From Loigolactobacillus iwatensis (GTDB lineage: Bacteria > Bacillota > Bacilli > Lactobacillales > Lactobacillaceae): a stretch of DNA of 64,000 nt. The translations under genes were made by a program, and so were the position numbers. The stretch spans positions 45,376-109,375 of the forward strand of contig NZ_RHNP01000003.1 of the NCBI RefSeq assembly GCF_003950295.1. Direction: 5' to 3'. Below are positions 24,365 through 33,584 of the stretch, one piece after another. Each line of letters begins with the position of its first letter. Position 1 is the first letter of the stretch. Under the pieces are notes generated by a model that did no database searches, had not been told where the DNA came from, and saw only the letters and a list, made by a program, of their open reading frames with translations.

Positions 24365-25726
24365 ATGCAAGTTATTCAGTATATAGTTAACTTGGGCGCA
24401 TCAGTAATGATTCCGATAGTCATTTTTATTGTCGGTTTACTATTTGGTAACGGAATTGGAAAGTCATTAAAATCAGGTATTTCAATTGGTATTGGTTTTA
24501 CTGGGATTAATCTTGTAATTTCATTATTAACGAATAATTTAGGCAAGGCCGCAGAAGCAATGGCGCAAAATTTTCATATGGGATTAAGTGTGGTTGATAT
24601 TGGCTGGCCCGGAACTTCGCCTATGGCTTGGGCCTCCAATATGGGACTCATCGCAATTCCAATCGCAATTTTAGTTAACGTAGTTATGCTTGTTACTCGT
24701 ATGACAAAAGTTGTGAACGTTGATATTTGGAATATATGGCATATGGCCTTTACAGGGGCTATTGTTCAGCTAGCAACAGGAAGCTATGTTTGGGGAATTG
24801 TAGGTATTTGCGTACATGCAGCAATTGCTTATAAACTTGGTGATATTTTCAAGCCAGTGACGGATAATTTCTTCGGGCTGGAAGGAATTTCAATACCACA
24901 TGGGACCTCGGCCTACATGGGTATTTTTGCAAAGCCAATTGACGACTTAATTGATAAAATTCCGGTTATTAATAAAATTAATATTACGGCGGATACAATT
25001 GAAAAACGTTTTGGTGTTTTAGGGCAACCTTCAATTCTTGGAGCTGCTTTAGGTCTAATTATTGGTTTATTAGCCAAATTTACGGTCGGTAAGTCTCTAG
25101 AATTAGCTATCCAAATGGCTACAGTTATGGTATTAATGCCAGTTGTTGTTAAGTTTATTATGGAAGGACTCATTCCTATTTCTCAGTCTGCTAAGAGAAT
25201 AATGGATAAGCACTTTAAAAATAGTGAATTTACAATTGGTATGGATCCAGCCCTTTTACTAGGTAATTCGGATGTTATAGCTGCAGGATTACTCTTTGTA
25301 CCTATTACTTTGTTGATTGCGATGATTGTTCCTGGCAATAAAGTTTTACCTTTTGGTGACTTGGCAACTATTGGATTCTTTGTAGCCATTGCAACCGGTG
25401 TTCATAAAGGTAACATCTTCCGTGTATTAATTTCAGGATCAGTTATTATGTTCATTACTATCTGGATTTCTAATCAAATGTATACTTTACAAGATAAGTT
25501 AGGTCGCGCCACAGGTCTACTCAAGGCCGGTAAAAAAGTGTCATCACTTGATCAGGCTGGTAGCCCAATTACTTATTTATTAACAAAGGGTATATCAAAA
25601 GAAATGTCAATTGGTTTCTTTGTAATTTTAGTCTTATTTGTAAGCGCATTCGCGTATACCTATATTGCATATAAGCGAAATAGATTATACGTTACTGACG
25701 ATAAAGAAGAAACAGAGACTAAATAA
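24365..25726 (+). CDS. PTS galactitol-type EIIC permease
   Basis: A 453-residue membrane protein of the GatC family with about 10-12 membrane segments (e.g. VMIPIVIFIVGLLFGNGIG; GISIGIGFTGINLVISLL) and a PHGTSAYMG loop. It forms the channel for a hexitol, probably galactitol, in view of the LacD and LacC genes downstream. Its ribosome site overlaps the end of the DeoR gene, so the two are coupled. EIIA and EIIB being on the other strand is unusual. Confidence 0.87.
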   Translation: MQVIQYIVNLGASVMIPIVIFIVGLLFGNGIGKSLKSGISIGIGFTGINLVISLLTNNLGKAAEAMAQNFHMGLSVVDIGWPGTSPMAWASNMGLIAIPIAILVNVVMLVTRMTKVVNVDIWNIWHMAFTGAIVQLATGSYVWGIVGICVHAAIAYKLGDIFKPVTDNFFGLEGISIPHGTSAYMGIFAKPIDDLIDKIPVINKINITADTIEKRFGVLGQPSILGAALGLIIGLLAKFTVGKSLELAIQMATVMVLMPVVVKFIMEGLIPISQSAKRIMDKHFKNSEFTIGMDPALLLGNSDVIAAGLLFVPITLLIAMIVPGNKVLPFGDLATIGFFVAIATGVHKGNIFRVLISGSVIMFITIWISNQMYTLQDKLGRATGLLKAGKKVSSLDQAGSPITYLLTKGISKEMSIGFFVILVLFVSAFAYTYIAYKRNRLYVTDDKEETETK

Positions 25727-25744
25727 TATTGTAATTCACATGAT

Positions 25745-25760
25745 TTTGTAAGCGCTATTT
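25745..25760. promoter_or_regulatory. cre-like site before the SDR gene
   Basis: TTGTAAGCGCTATTT lies in the 68-nt gap after EIIC and has one mismatch at the conserved C of the cre consensus. It could act as a roadblock or mark an internal promoter. Confidence 0.45.
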
Positions 25761-25794
25761 TTGAACTTAACTTTAGTTTTAAGGAGAGATTTTT

Positions 25795-26607
25795 ATGAGT
25801 GAGAATAATTCAAGTTGGTTAGGTATTGATGGTAAAGTTTTCGTTGTAACAGGTGGATCATCAGGAATTGGACAGCATATTGTAAATGAATTACTAAGTG
25901 ACGGTTCAAAAGTTGTTAACGCCGATTTGAAGGATGATGGCCGGAAAGACAGCAACTTTTTATATGTAAAAACTGATGTAACTAAAAAGACGGATGCGGA
26001 TAACGCAGTATCTGAGGCCGTAAAGCATTTTGGAACAGTTGATGGACTAGTTAATAACGCTGGGATTAATATTCCACGTGTCCTAGTTGATCCAGTCGAT
26101 CCAGATGGTAAATATGTTATTGATGAGGCAAACTACGATAAAATGTTTGCTGTTAATGTTAAAAGTGTCTTTTTAATGTCATCTGCAGTGGCCAAAGTGC
26201 TGGCTAAGCAAAAGCATGGGGTTATTGTAAATATGTCTTCTGAATCTGGGTTAGAAGGTTCGCAAGGTGCCGGTATGTATTCTGGAACAAAGGGTGCAAT
26301 TAATGGCTTTACTCGTGCATGGGCCAAAGAATTAGGACAATATAATGTTCGTTGTATTGGGGTTGCACCTGGTGTATTAGAGGCGACTGGATTACGCACA
26401 CTCTCATATGAAGAAGGTTTGGCTTATTCACGACATAAAACTGTTGAACAATTACGTGCCGGGTATGCTAATACTTCAACGATTCCTTTAGGACGTAGCG
26501 GTAAATTAGTTGAAGTGGCTAATTTGGTTGCTTTCTTCTTATCCGATCGAGCTGGATACATGACTGGTCAAACAGTAAATGTTTCTGGTGGTAAATCACG
26601 TGGATAG
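25795..26607 (+). CDS. SDR polyol-phosphate dehydrogenase (sorbitol-6-phosphate dehydrogenase-like)
   Basis: A 270-residue short-chain dehydrogenase: NAD-binding TGGSSGIG, NNAG, and catalytic Ser-Tyr-Lys (MSSESG and YSGTKG). Its closest look-alikes are the sorbitol-6-phosphate 2-dehydrogenases of lactobacilli. In this operon, with a galactitol-type PTS and LacC/LacD, oxidation of galactitol-1-phosphate to tagatose-6-phosphate fits better than sorbitol use, because sorbitol-6-phosphate would yield fructose-6-phosphate and need neither later enzyme. Confidence 0.8.
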   Translation: MSENNSSWLGIDGKVFVVTGGSSGIGQHIVNELLSDGSKVVNADLKDDGRKDSNFLYVKTDVTKKTDADNAVSEAVKHFGTVDGLVNNAGINIPRVLVDPVDPDGKYVIDEANYDKMFAVNVKSVFLMSSAVAKVLAKQKHGVIVNMSSESGLEGSQGAGMYSGTKGAINGFTRAWAKELGQYNVRCIGVAPGVLEATGLRTLSYEEGLAYSRHKTVEQLRAGYANTSTIPLGRSGKLVEVANLVAFFLSDRAGYMTGQTVNVSGGKSRG

Positions 26608-26661
26608 AAAGTTTTATGATCTTACCTTTGGCTCATGGAGAATTAGGGAGACTAAAAAGAT

Positions 26662-27654
26662 ATGAATAAAGAAAAATATGAACATTTAAAGAATTTATCA
26701 ACTCCAGACGGTGTTATCAGTGCACTAGCAATTGATCAGCGTGGATCTCTAAAAAAAATGCTAGCGGCAAACAGTAAGGATGGCAAACAAAGCGGTTATG
26801 ATATTATTAAGTTTAAAAAGGCCATCTCACAGGAACTAACACCTTATGCTTCAGCAATTTTACTTGATCCGGAATATGGTTTACCAGCGGCCGAAGTTCG
26901 TGATGAAGATGCAGGTTTACTAATGTCCTATGAAAAGACGGGCTATGATACAACGCAACCGGGTCGTTTTCCAGATTTATTAGAATACTGGTCTGTTAGA
27001 CGTTTGAAGGAAAAAGGTGTAAATGCAATAAAGTTTCTTCTTTATTATGATGCTGATGAGGCCAATGATATTAATGATCGTAAGCAGGCATTTGTTGAGC
27101 GAGTTGGGGCAGAAGCAGATGAATATAACTTACCGTTTTTCTTAGAATTGGTTTCGTATGATGCTAATATTTCAGATGTAAAAAGTGCTAAATATGCAAA
27201 GGTTAAACCGCATAAAGTATTGGAGTTAACTAAAGAATTTTCTAAACCTAAATATCAAGTTACTGTTTTGAAGGTGGAAATCCCAGTAAATATGACGTTT
27301 GTTGAGGGATATACTAAAAATAGTGACCTGCCCGTGTATACACAAGATGAGGCATCTAAATATTTTAAAGAACAGAGTGATTTAACTGATTTACCGTTCA
27401 TCTTTCTCAGTGCTGGTGTTAGCAATGAACTATTCCTAGATGAATTAAGATTTGCCAAAAAGGCAAACTCCAAATTTAATGGGGTACTTTGTGGACGAGC
27501 TACTTGGAAGCCAGGAGTTGAACCATTTGCCAAAAACGGTGAAGAAGCTGGTAGAGAATGGATGAGGACAGAAGGAAAAGCAAATATTGAACGATTAAAT
27601 GAAGTATTAGCTGAGACGGCCTCATCGTGGAAAGAAAAAATAGAAAATAGTTAA
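26662..27654 (+). CDS. lacD: Tagatose-1,6-bisphosphate aldolase
   Basis: A 330-residue class I aldolase of the LacD family (ISALAIDQRGSLKKML, LDPEYGLPA, Schiff-base lysine region NAIKFLLYYD, LCGRATWKPGVEPFA). It splits tagatose-1,6-bisphosphate into dihydroxyacetone phosphate and glyceraldehyde-3-phosphate. Length is normal and the GGGAG ribosome site is good. It sits between the dehydrogenase and the kinase; together with the PTS they form a complete hexitol-to-triose route. Confidence 0.9.
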   Translation: MNKEKYEHLKNLSTPDGVISALAIDQRGSLKKMLAANSKDGKQSGYDIIKFKKAISQELTPYASAILLDPEYGLPAAEVRDEDAGLLMSYEKTGYDTTQPGRFPDLLEYWSVRRLKEKGVNAIKFLLYYDADEANDINDRKQAFVERVGAEADEYNLPFFLELVSYDANISDVKSAKYAKVKPHKVLELTKEFSKPKYQVTVLKVEIPVNMTFVEGYTKNSDLPVYTQDEASKYFKEQSDLTDLPFIFLSAGVSNELFLDELRFAKKANSKFNGVLCGRATWKPGVEPFAKNGEEAGREWMRTEGKANIERLNEVLAETASSWKEKIENS

Positions 27655-27759
27655 TAACATTTTCTAATAATGCTATGACATTCATATATCTAATACATTG
27701 GTATAACTTGTAGAGGAAAATGATGCATAGCATTTTTTAATAAAAGGAGAATGATTAAT

Positions 27760-28698
27760 TTGATTTTGACTGTAACAATGAATCCTTCAATTGATATGTC
27801 TTACCCAGTTGACCATTTAAAAATTGACGATGTAAATCGAGTAACGGACGTTAGAAAAACAGCGGGCGGAAAAGGATTAAATGTAACTCGTGTTATTCAT
27901 CAGTTAGGAAAAAGTGTTGTTGCAACAGGAATTATTGGTGGCTACTTTGGTAAATTTATTGAAGCGCGGTTAGATGATGATAAAATTAAACACGACTTTT
28001 TTCGGATTAACCAAGAAACACGGAATTCTATTGCAATTTTACATGATGATGGCAAACAAACCGAAATTCTGGAACCAGGTCCTCAAATAAATACAGAACA
28101 ATCGCAATCATTTTTACAGTACTATCAGTCCTTGCTGAAAAATTGTTCATTAATTACAATGTCTGGTAGTTTGCCAAGAGGGTTGAATGATGATTTCTAC
28201 TCTCAAATGATAAAAATTACCCATATGAACAGTACTAAAGTTTTATTGGATACTTCTGGGGCAGCACTTAAAGCAGCGCTTTTAAATGACGATAAGCCGA
28301 ATCTCATTAAGCCAAATGAAGAAGAATTACAACAATTAATTAATAAAAATATTGATATTTCTGATTTGGATCAGTTAAAGCTTGCTCTTTCAAATTCAAT
28401 CTTTGATGGAATAGAATGGATCTGTGTTTCATTAGGTGGTGCGGGTGCTTTTGCTAAGCATTTTAACCAATTTTATCAAATTAAAATTCCTAAAATTAGT
28501 GTTATTAATCCAGTTGGTTCTGGAGACTCAACATTAGCAGGTTTGGCTGTATCTATAGAAGAAAATAGAAATGATATTGATATATTGAAAACTGCTATGA
28601 CTACTGGAATGTTAAATACTATGGAAAAACAAACTGGTTTTATAAACCCTGATTTATTTGATGAGTATTTTGAGAAAGTACAAGTTAATAAAAGATAA
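27760..28698 (+). CDS. lacC: Tagatose-6-phosphate kinase (LacC type)
   Basis: A 312-residue PfkB-family kinase: MNPSIDMSYPV start, GGKGLNVTRV substrate loop and NPVGSGDSTLAG catalytic loop. The LacC/FruK family phosphorylates tagatose-6-phosphate or fructose-1-phosphate; LacD next to it favours tagatose-6-phosphate. I choose the TTG at 27760 because family members begin MILTVT-MNPSID and the AAAGGAGA site lies 9 nt before it; the ATG at 27751 touches the site. Confidence 0.85.
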   Translation: MILTVTMNPSIDMSYPVDHLKIDDVNRVTDVRKTAGGKGLNVTRVIHQLGKSVVATGIIGGYFGKFIEARLDDDKIKHDFFRINQETRNSIAILHDDGKQTEILEPGPQINTEQSQSFLQYYQSLLKNCSLITMSGSLPRGLNDDFYSQMIKITHMNSTKVLLDTSGAALKAALLNDDKPNLIKPNEEELQQLINKNIDISDLDQLKLALSNSIFDGIEWICVSLGGAGAFAKHFNQFYQIKIPKISVINPVGSGDSTLAGLAVSIEENRNDIDILKTAMTTGMLNTMEKQTGFINPDLFDEYFEKVQVNKR

Positions 28699-28855
28699 AA
28701 GTTCAATAATGTTCATGTTAAATTTGAATTGTTTCAAAGCAGCAACTAACCCATCTTGGTTATGAGCCTACTTGAGTTCACAAAAGATAATGAAATTGAG
28801 GTTGTTTCTTAGCCCAATGAATTCTAGTTAAAAAAATTGCGAAGAATCGTATAAA

Positions 28856-28904
28856 AGGTCCGCTAAAATTAGACTTAATCGTCTGAATTTAGCGGGCTTT
28901 TTTA
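28856..28904 (+). terminator. Terminator of the galactitol/tagatose operon
   Basis: CCGCTAAAATTAGAC pairs with GTCTGAATTTAGCGG and is followed by TTTTTT. Confidence 0.85.
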
Positions 28905-28936
28905 TTGAAAAATCGTGGTCATAACTTTGTGATGAA

Positions 28937-29074
28937 ATGGAGCGCTGGCACTTTTCTGTTCAGGCGGCTGTTAGGCAGGTAAACGAAAGTATTTTAAAAA
29001 TGAGTCAGCAATTAGAAAAAAATTTTGCTTATTTTTCAGCGGATTCAATACTAAACAAATTAGTTAAACAATAG
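28937..29074 (+). pseudogene. Possible short gene remnant
   Basis: A 45-codon frame giving a helix-rich peptide (VNESILKMSQQLEKNF) with no ribosome site. Not recognised. The stretch 28905-29536 otherwise holds a perfect tandem 12-mer (GTTATCAGCGCT twice, near 29273-29298) and a worn RB end. Confidence 0.2.
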
Positions 29075-29407
29075 TGCCTATTATAGAGCTAAAGATAATA
29101 TGCTCAACTAGCTATGATACGAACTTAATAAAAATAATAAGTCATAAAAATAGAATTATTAGTATCTAAAATAGCCTAATTTAGTTTAGTTACTTTTTAC
29201 AAGTGCTCACTTATTTCTGAAATTGGTTGTTCTAACTGCTATTTTGCTGGTCAAATTTGTTCAAAGTCCTTTGTTATCAGCGCTGTTATCAGCGCTTTCA
29301 GCCTGCTAACTCCTTGCGGGACTAAGGGTTCCATGTTATTGTTTTAGAGCTGCCTTGGGCCAGATGGCTCTGTCGCTACTGGCATAAATTTAAAATTGGG
29401 TGACGTT

Positions 29408-29460
29408 GTTGGGAGAATTTTTGGCGCATGTTCTAAGTAATGCTTTGAAATAGTAAGCGG
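29408..29460 (-). repeat. Degenerate RB repeat end
   Basis: TTGGCGCATGTTCTAAGTAATGC aligns, with changes, to the TTGGCGTACGTTCTAGAGTAATG end of RB at 39770-39795. Confidence 0.4.
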
Positions 29461-29536
29461 CCATGAATTTTATCCTAGTCTCACTACAGGTCACGACACA
29501 GCAGGATCAAAACAAAAACGTTAAGGGGTTTACGAG

Positions 29537-30139
29537 ATGAAGACGAATAAAATGAAAAAAGTGTTATTTATTGCTGCCGCGGTACTTGTAGTTGGTTTTG
29601 CCGGCTTTGGTGTTAAAACTTTTGCCGATAACTTTTGGAGTGGACACGCGGACGTTACGGCGATTAACGCTGATTTGGATAAATTGGATAGCACATTAAA
29701 GCAAAAAAATGAAGCACTAGCCACGGCCAAAAGCAATTTGACGCAGGCCCAATCTGAGCTGACTAACGCGCAACAGACTGTCAAAACAGACGAGGCCAAA
29801 TTAACTGATTTGCAAAATCAATTGGACGCTAAAAATACGCAATATAATACCGACATGGCGGCTAAAGACAGTCAAATTCAACAAAAGACCAACGAGATCA
29901 ACCAGAAAATTAAAGAAGGCCAGGCCAATGTTAATGCTAAGCAGGCCGAACTAGATACAGCTAACCAAAAAATTTCAACTTTAAATTCGACTATTTCTGA
30001 TTTACAAAATCAATTGGCCCAAGAAAAAACTAAGTCAACTGACGCTGATGAAACAAAGAAGGAACTGCTCCAGGCGCAACAGGATGTTAAAGATACCCGC
30101 GCTAAGGCGGACAGTATCGTTAATGAGAACCAACAATAA
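29537..30139 (+). CDS. Membrane-anchored or secreted coiled-coil protein
   Basis: A 200-residue protein: a positively charged start and hydrophobic segment (VLFIAAAVLVVGFAGFGV, residues ~9-26), then about 160 residues of almost unbroken coiled coil rich in Gln, Lys, Asn, Asp and Thr with heptad pattern (LDKLDSTLKQKNEAL, ELTNAQQTVKTDEAKL). No catalytic or LPXTG motif. The segment may be a signal peptide (ATFAD-like cleavage region near 30) or an N-terminal anchor. It may act as a cell-wall spacer or hydrolase-interacting protein; this is a guess. Site AAGGGG; an RA repeat follows. Confidence 0.72.
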   Translation: MKTNKMKKVLFIAAAVLVVGFAGFGVKTFADNFWSGHADVTAINADLDKLDSTLKQKNEALATAKSNLTQAQSELTNAQQTVKTDEAKLTDLQNQLDAKNTQYNTDMAAKDSQIQQKTNEINQKIKEGQANVNAKQAELDTANQKISTLNSTISDLQNQLAQEKTKSTDADETKKELLQAQQDVKDTRAKADSIVNENQQ

Positions 30140-30142
30140 ATT

Positions 30143-30294
30143 AGAGAGTGTTCGAAAAAGCGGTTAGATTCTGAGGATTATTAGCACAACTCGCTAATAA
30201 TCTTGATACTTCATACGTTGTCCATTCAACTACGGCGAAAATCGCCAATTTGAAACATGGCAACCGCAGGAATCTGCTTTTTCGAACACGTTTC
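30143..30294 (+). repeat. RA repeat, long form
   Basis: GAGTGTTCGAAAAAGCGG to GCTTTTTCGAACACGTTT: both ends carry the same compensating change (TTCGAA instead of TTTGAA), so pairing is kept. Confidence 0.85.
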
Positions 30295-30298
30295 AGAA

Positions 30299-30417
30299 GA
30301 GAGTGCCCAAAAAAGCGTCTAGGTTCTGAGCATCAGCCTAGATCACCGAATTATCTGTGAAACAGATGATTTGGTGATCGTAGCTGAGCGCAGGAACCTG
30401 CTTTTTTTGGCACGTTT
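30299..30417 (+). repeat. RA repeat, short form, variant ends
   Basis: GAGTGCCCAAAAAAGCG at the left and GCTTTTTTTGGCACGTTT at the right; again the ends vary in step (GCCCAAA/TTTGGCA). The remaining gap to 30677 shows no gene. Confidence 0.85.
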
Positions 30418-30677
30418 ATGTCAAGTGAGTCTGGAGAACACCAGTAAGCATATTTCCAAACACGACTTAGGTTTCTAAAATTAGTGGGTTGCTAAAAACT
30501 TTTATCGTTAAGTGAAGGTCGAGTCATTTGTTCCTAACAAAAATCGTCTGTTAATGGAGAATCTTCAATGAAGATCTTCGTTACTGGGTGATTTTTAGTC
30601 AGGAACTTTTGACACGACCTTTTTAGTTTGATTAAGCAAATTCAATTAAAAATACTGCAAAATTAGTTTCCCAGCCA

Positions 30678-31586
30678 CTAATATTGTGCCAACAGCCGCG
30701 TTAAAAAAAGCTTGAAATCCGCAATGTAGTTGTCTGGTGCTAGTATTTTTAAATGACTGCCAAAGTTGGCTAAGTAGCGGTAACCTTCCTCATGTTGGGG
30801 AACGGTGATTTCAAGAATGTCGTGGGCCGCATCAAGTTTAGTCAATGAACTAGTACCGAAACGCTCGACAAAATGGTCACGGATGATATTATCGATCCTA
30901 ATTTTGATGGTAGTCATTTTAAATTTAGGTTGGCGTCGGGCAGTTGTTGTGGCCAAGGCACCAGATCGCGGCGCAAAGTGCTTGTTCAGCGTCGTTGCTT
31001 GAATAATACGCGCCAGTTTGAAAGTACGATAATCGGCGCGGTTGAGACTATAAGCGCGTAAATACCAGCTGGCCTCCCTGGCCTGAAGTTGGTAAGGCTC
31101 AATTATTCGGGTTGTTTTCACACCTTGGCCATCAATATAAGCAAGCCGGACTAAAAAATGATCCTTGGTGGCGGCCTGCAAATTATTTAGCACCGTCGTT
31201 AACTCATTGCGGCCCTTCCAGGAATGAAAAGAAATGGAGACGCCATTGGGGGCGATATCCTGTGGCACCATGCTCTGAATCTTAGCCATTGTCGCCTTGA
31301 GGTCGTCACTAAGTAGCAGATTTTCAAAACCATTCAGTGCCGTTAAAATGTTTTCAAGGTCACTAACTGCTAATAAACGCTTGTCGAATTTATACGTGGG
31401 CATAATGCCGTAACCACCGTTTGCGCCGCGCAACGCGTAAATTGGAACGTTGGCCAAACTTAGTGTCTCCATGTCCCGAATAATGGTTCGTTTGCTGACG
31501 TGAAAAAGATCGGCCAATTTTTGTGCCGAAATTATTTTGTGTTCTAGTAAGACCATCACAAGAGCTATTAGACGTTCGATTCGCAA
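30678..31586 (-). CDS. HTH-11/WYL-domain transcriptional regulator (YafY type)
   Basis: A 302-residue regulator with an N-terminal winged helix (KIISAQKLADLFHVSKRTIIRDM) and a C-terminal WYL domain (about 130-210, with REASWYLRAYSLNRADYRTFKLARI) plus a WCX-type end. Start chosen as TTG 31586 (MRIERL), 5 nt after GGGGGATGA. It is divergent from a GyrI-like ligand-binding gene, an arrangement common for YafY regulators, with an inverted repeat in the gap. Confidence 0.85.
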   Translation of the reverse strand: MRIERLIALVMVLLEHKIISAQKLADLFHVSKRTIIRDMETLSLANVPIYALRGANGGYGIMPTYKFDKRLLAVSDLENILTALNGFENLLLSDDLKATMAKIQSMVPQDIAPNGVSISFHSWKGRNELTTVLNNLQAATKDHFLVRLAYIDGQGVKTTRIIEPYQLQAREASWYLRAYSLNRADYRTFKLARIIQATTLNKHFAPRSGALATTTARRQPKFKMTTIKIRIDNIIRDHFVERFGTSSLTKLDAAHDILEITVPQHEEGYRYLANFGSHLKILAPDNYIADFKLFLTRLLAQY

Positions 31587-31618
31587 AAAATCATCCCCCA
31601 ACAATTATTTATTAATGG

Positions 31619-31634
31619 TGACAGATAGTTGTCA
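31619..31634. promoter_or_regulatory. Operator candidate for the WYL regulator
   Basis: TGACA-GATAGT-TGTCA, a perfect 5-bp-arm inverted repeat, 33 nt upstream of the WYL gene and just before a TATACT box (31647-31652). Confidence 0.5.
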
Positions 31635-31661
31635 TTATTCCTAGATTATACTGCGAATGCA

Positions 31662-31957
31662 AAATAAAACCTAAGGAGTGTTTGGAAAAGCGGTTAGATT
31701 ATGGAGTATAGCCTACTACTCCGCAATGGAAGCGGAATATTAGCAAAGAACGCTAATATTCTTTGATGCTACGGACGTTGACCATTCTTGTGGCGAGAAC
31801 CTTGCCGCAAGAAACATGGCAGCCGGGCGAAAAGAGACGCGCAGCGGATCGTTTGACCGGCGTAGCTATACTCCATAATCTGCCTTTTCAAACACGTTTC
31901 CACCAAATTGGTCAGGAAAATACTAGTAAGAGTATTTTCCAAATAAAACCTAAGGAG
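31662..31957 (+). repeat. RA repeat (long form) flanked by a 17-bp direct duplication
   Basis: AAATAAAACCTAAGGAG occurs at 31662-31678 and again at 31941-31957, bracketing 262 bp that contain a full RA element (to about 31900) plus a solo RA-like end. The duplicated segment includes the ribosome binding site of the following gene. Confidence 0.85.
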
Positions 31958-31967
31958 ATCTTCAAAG

Positions 31968-32432
31968 ATGACATTTTCAATTACTACTTTACCAGAACAA
32001 CGAATTGCGGGCCTTTCAACCGTTCTACCAACGCCAAAATCCTACGCCGAGATGGCGGAAATGAGTAAGGTAAAGACGGATTACCTAGAAAAATTGGCGC
32101 AAGCAGATTTGGCCGCCATTGCCACCGATCAGCATTTTTATGGGGTTAATTACAACGCTAATGGTGACCAGAATTATTTGGCCGGAGTCAAAGTGATCAA
32201 GCTTCCAGCAGGCTATACAGATTTTACAGTTGCCGCCGGACAGTACGCCAAATTCACCACTAAGGCCGCCAGCCGTAACGCGATCGATCAATTTATTGGT
32301 CAATCCTATGGCGAATTGGCCCAGTCAGCGGATTATCAGGTTGCTGGTAATTTTAATTTAGAAGTTGTCGACAGCTTTATTGATGGTAAGACGGCTGAAT
32401 TCAGTATTTACATGCCGGTGACAGGTAAGTAA
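31968..32432 (+). CDS. GyrI-like small-molecule-binding protein
   Basis: A 154-residue SOUL/GyrI-like (AraC effector-binding) domain: FSITTLPEQRIAGLS, GVNYNANGDQNYLAGVKV, ...AGQYAKFTTKA and YMPV at the C-terminus. It binds small ligands and often accompanies WYL or MerR regulators. An RA insertion lies between it and the divergent regulator, and the second copy of the duplicated AAGGAG now serves as its ribosome site (10 nt before the ATG). Confidence 0.78.
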   Translation: MTFSITTLPEQRIAGLSTVLPTPKSYAEMAEMSKVKTDYLEKLAQADLAAIATDQHFYGVNYNANGDQNYLAGVKVIKLPAGYTDFTVAAGQYAKFTTKAASRNAIDQFIGQSYGELAQSADYQVAGNFNLEVVDSFIDGKTAEFSIYMPVTGK

Positions 32433-32441
32433 AAATTAAAT

Positions 32442-32512
32442 AATGGCGTAGAAAAAGGTTGCAGTGGAACTAAATTTAGTTCTGCTGGCGGACTTTTTCT
32501 ACGCTATTTTTA
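32442..32512 (+). terminator. Terminator after the GyrI-like gene
   Basis: GGCGTAGAAAAAG pairs with CTTTTTCTACGC, with an inner GAACT/AGTTC stem, followed by TTTTTA. Confidence 0.8.
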
Positions 32513-32679
32513 TTTATTGCTGACGGTGGATTCGAATGCTTATAATAAAATCAATTTGTGGGATTTAGTTAATTACAAAATTTGGGTAGGCCAAATTTAA
32601 TTGATAAGTATAGCAACGATAGCGTTTACTAAAATGACCATCGCTGTTAAAATGGACTTATAGTAAGATTAGGTATCTT

Positions 32680-32790
32680 AACGAATGTAAGGTGGAATGG
32701 ATCAGCCTTTTATAATGAAATTGGCTATCCTGAAAAGATAATTTTACGAACACTTTATTGGGTTTTGGAAAAAAACGACCGCTGAATGCA
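32680..32790 (+). pseudogene. Possible IS3-type transposase OrfA remnant
   Basis: One frame reads AFYNEIGYPEKIILRTLYW, resembling the ELGYP-x-R-x-x-L-x-x-W segment of IS3-family OrfA, then stops. No ends or further domains are seen. Weak evidence; the rest of 32513-33010 shows nothing clear. Confidence 0.25.
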
Positions 32791-33017
32791 TTATTTTTGG
32801 GAAAATAAAGACATATTTAAGGTCAGTACTGGAAGGTGTAAAGGTTGTTTTAAAGCTAGCTGGTTACCTGAATTGTTAAAAAGGTGGATAGTTAAAGGCC
32901 ATTTAAAAAGGAGTTTAACTGAAGAAAATCGTTGATATTATAAATTGGATTTACCTTGATCTAATCAGGACATCGTATTTAGAGCGGCCCCTAGCCTAAT
33001 TAATTGGAGGAGTGATT

Positions 33018-33584
33018 ATGATTAAACGTAAAAAGCTGTTTGGGCTAATCTTTTTGGCTTTTGCCAGTTTACTTTTAGCCATTGTTTACCCTAATCAATC
33101 GGTTAATGCCAATATTAGAAAATATGATAATCGCACGGTTAAAGTACAAAAAATGAAAACTTATAAGGTGGGCGTAACTGACACCGCTTGGGCTGGGACC
33201 CACGTTAAAATTAGTCGCGTGAAGGTGGTTAAATTTAAAAAATTTAAGGATCCTATCACTAAAAAAACGTACCACGGCTATGTTGCCGTCAAAATGTCCG
33301 TCAATCCGACACAACGTGATATTAGTTTTAATCCAACGTTAGGCAGTGTACTGACGTCTGATGGTCAGCAAGTAGATGCCGATGGCTTTGACAGCGGTTC
33401 TTGGGATGGAGATCTGGACAAAGGTGTCAAAAGATCTGGAACCGTTTATTTCAACCTGACCAAGTTAAAGAACCCGAAAAAGATTAAAAGTATCCGTTTA
33501 AAGTGGGACGCCGATTACGAAACCGACGATGTTAACGATAATAATGCCAATAAAACGTATGATATTACGGTTAACTTGCACTAG
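33018..33584 (+). CDS. Secreted DUF4352-like protein
   Basis: A 188-residue protein with a signal peptide (KRKKLFGLIFLAFASLLLAIV, cleavage probably after VNA near residue 32) and an immunoglobulin-like beta domain with the DUF4352 pattern: GYVAVKMSVNPTQRDISFNP, SDGQQVDADGFDSGSWDGDL, KRSGTVYFNL. Such proteins are extracellular, often anchored, and of unknown role. The ATG at 33018 is 5 nt after GGAGGAG. An RA repeat starts directly at its stop codon. Confidence 0.75.
   Translation: MIKRKKLFGLIFLAFASLLLAIVYPNQSVNANIRKYDNRTVKVQKMKTYKVGVTDTAWAGTHVKISRVKVVKFKKFKDPITKKTYHGYVAVKMSVNPTQRDISFNPTLGSVLTSDGQQVDADGFDSGSWDGDLDKGVKRSGTVYFNLTKLKNPKKIKSIRLKWDADYETDDVNDNNANKTYDITVNLH

Noticed and set aside
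31763..32068. Open frame of 101 codons on the plus strand
   Set aside because: It begins in RA sequence and runs out of frame over the GyrI-like gene.
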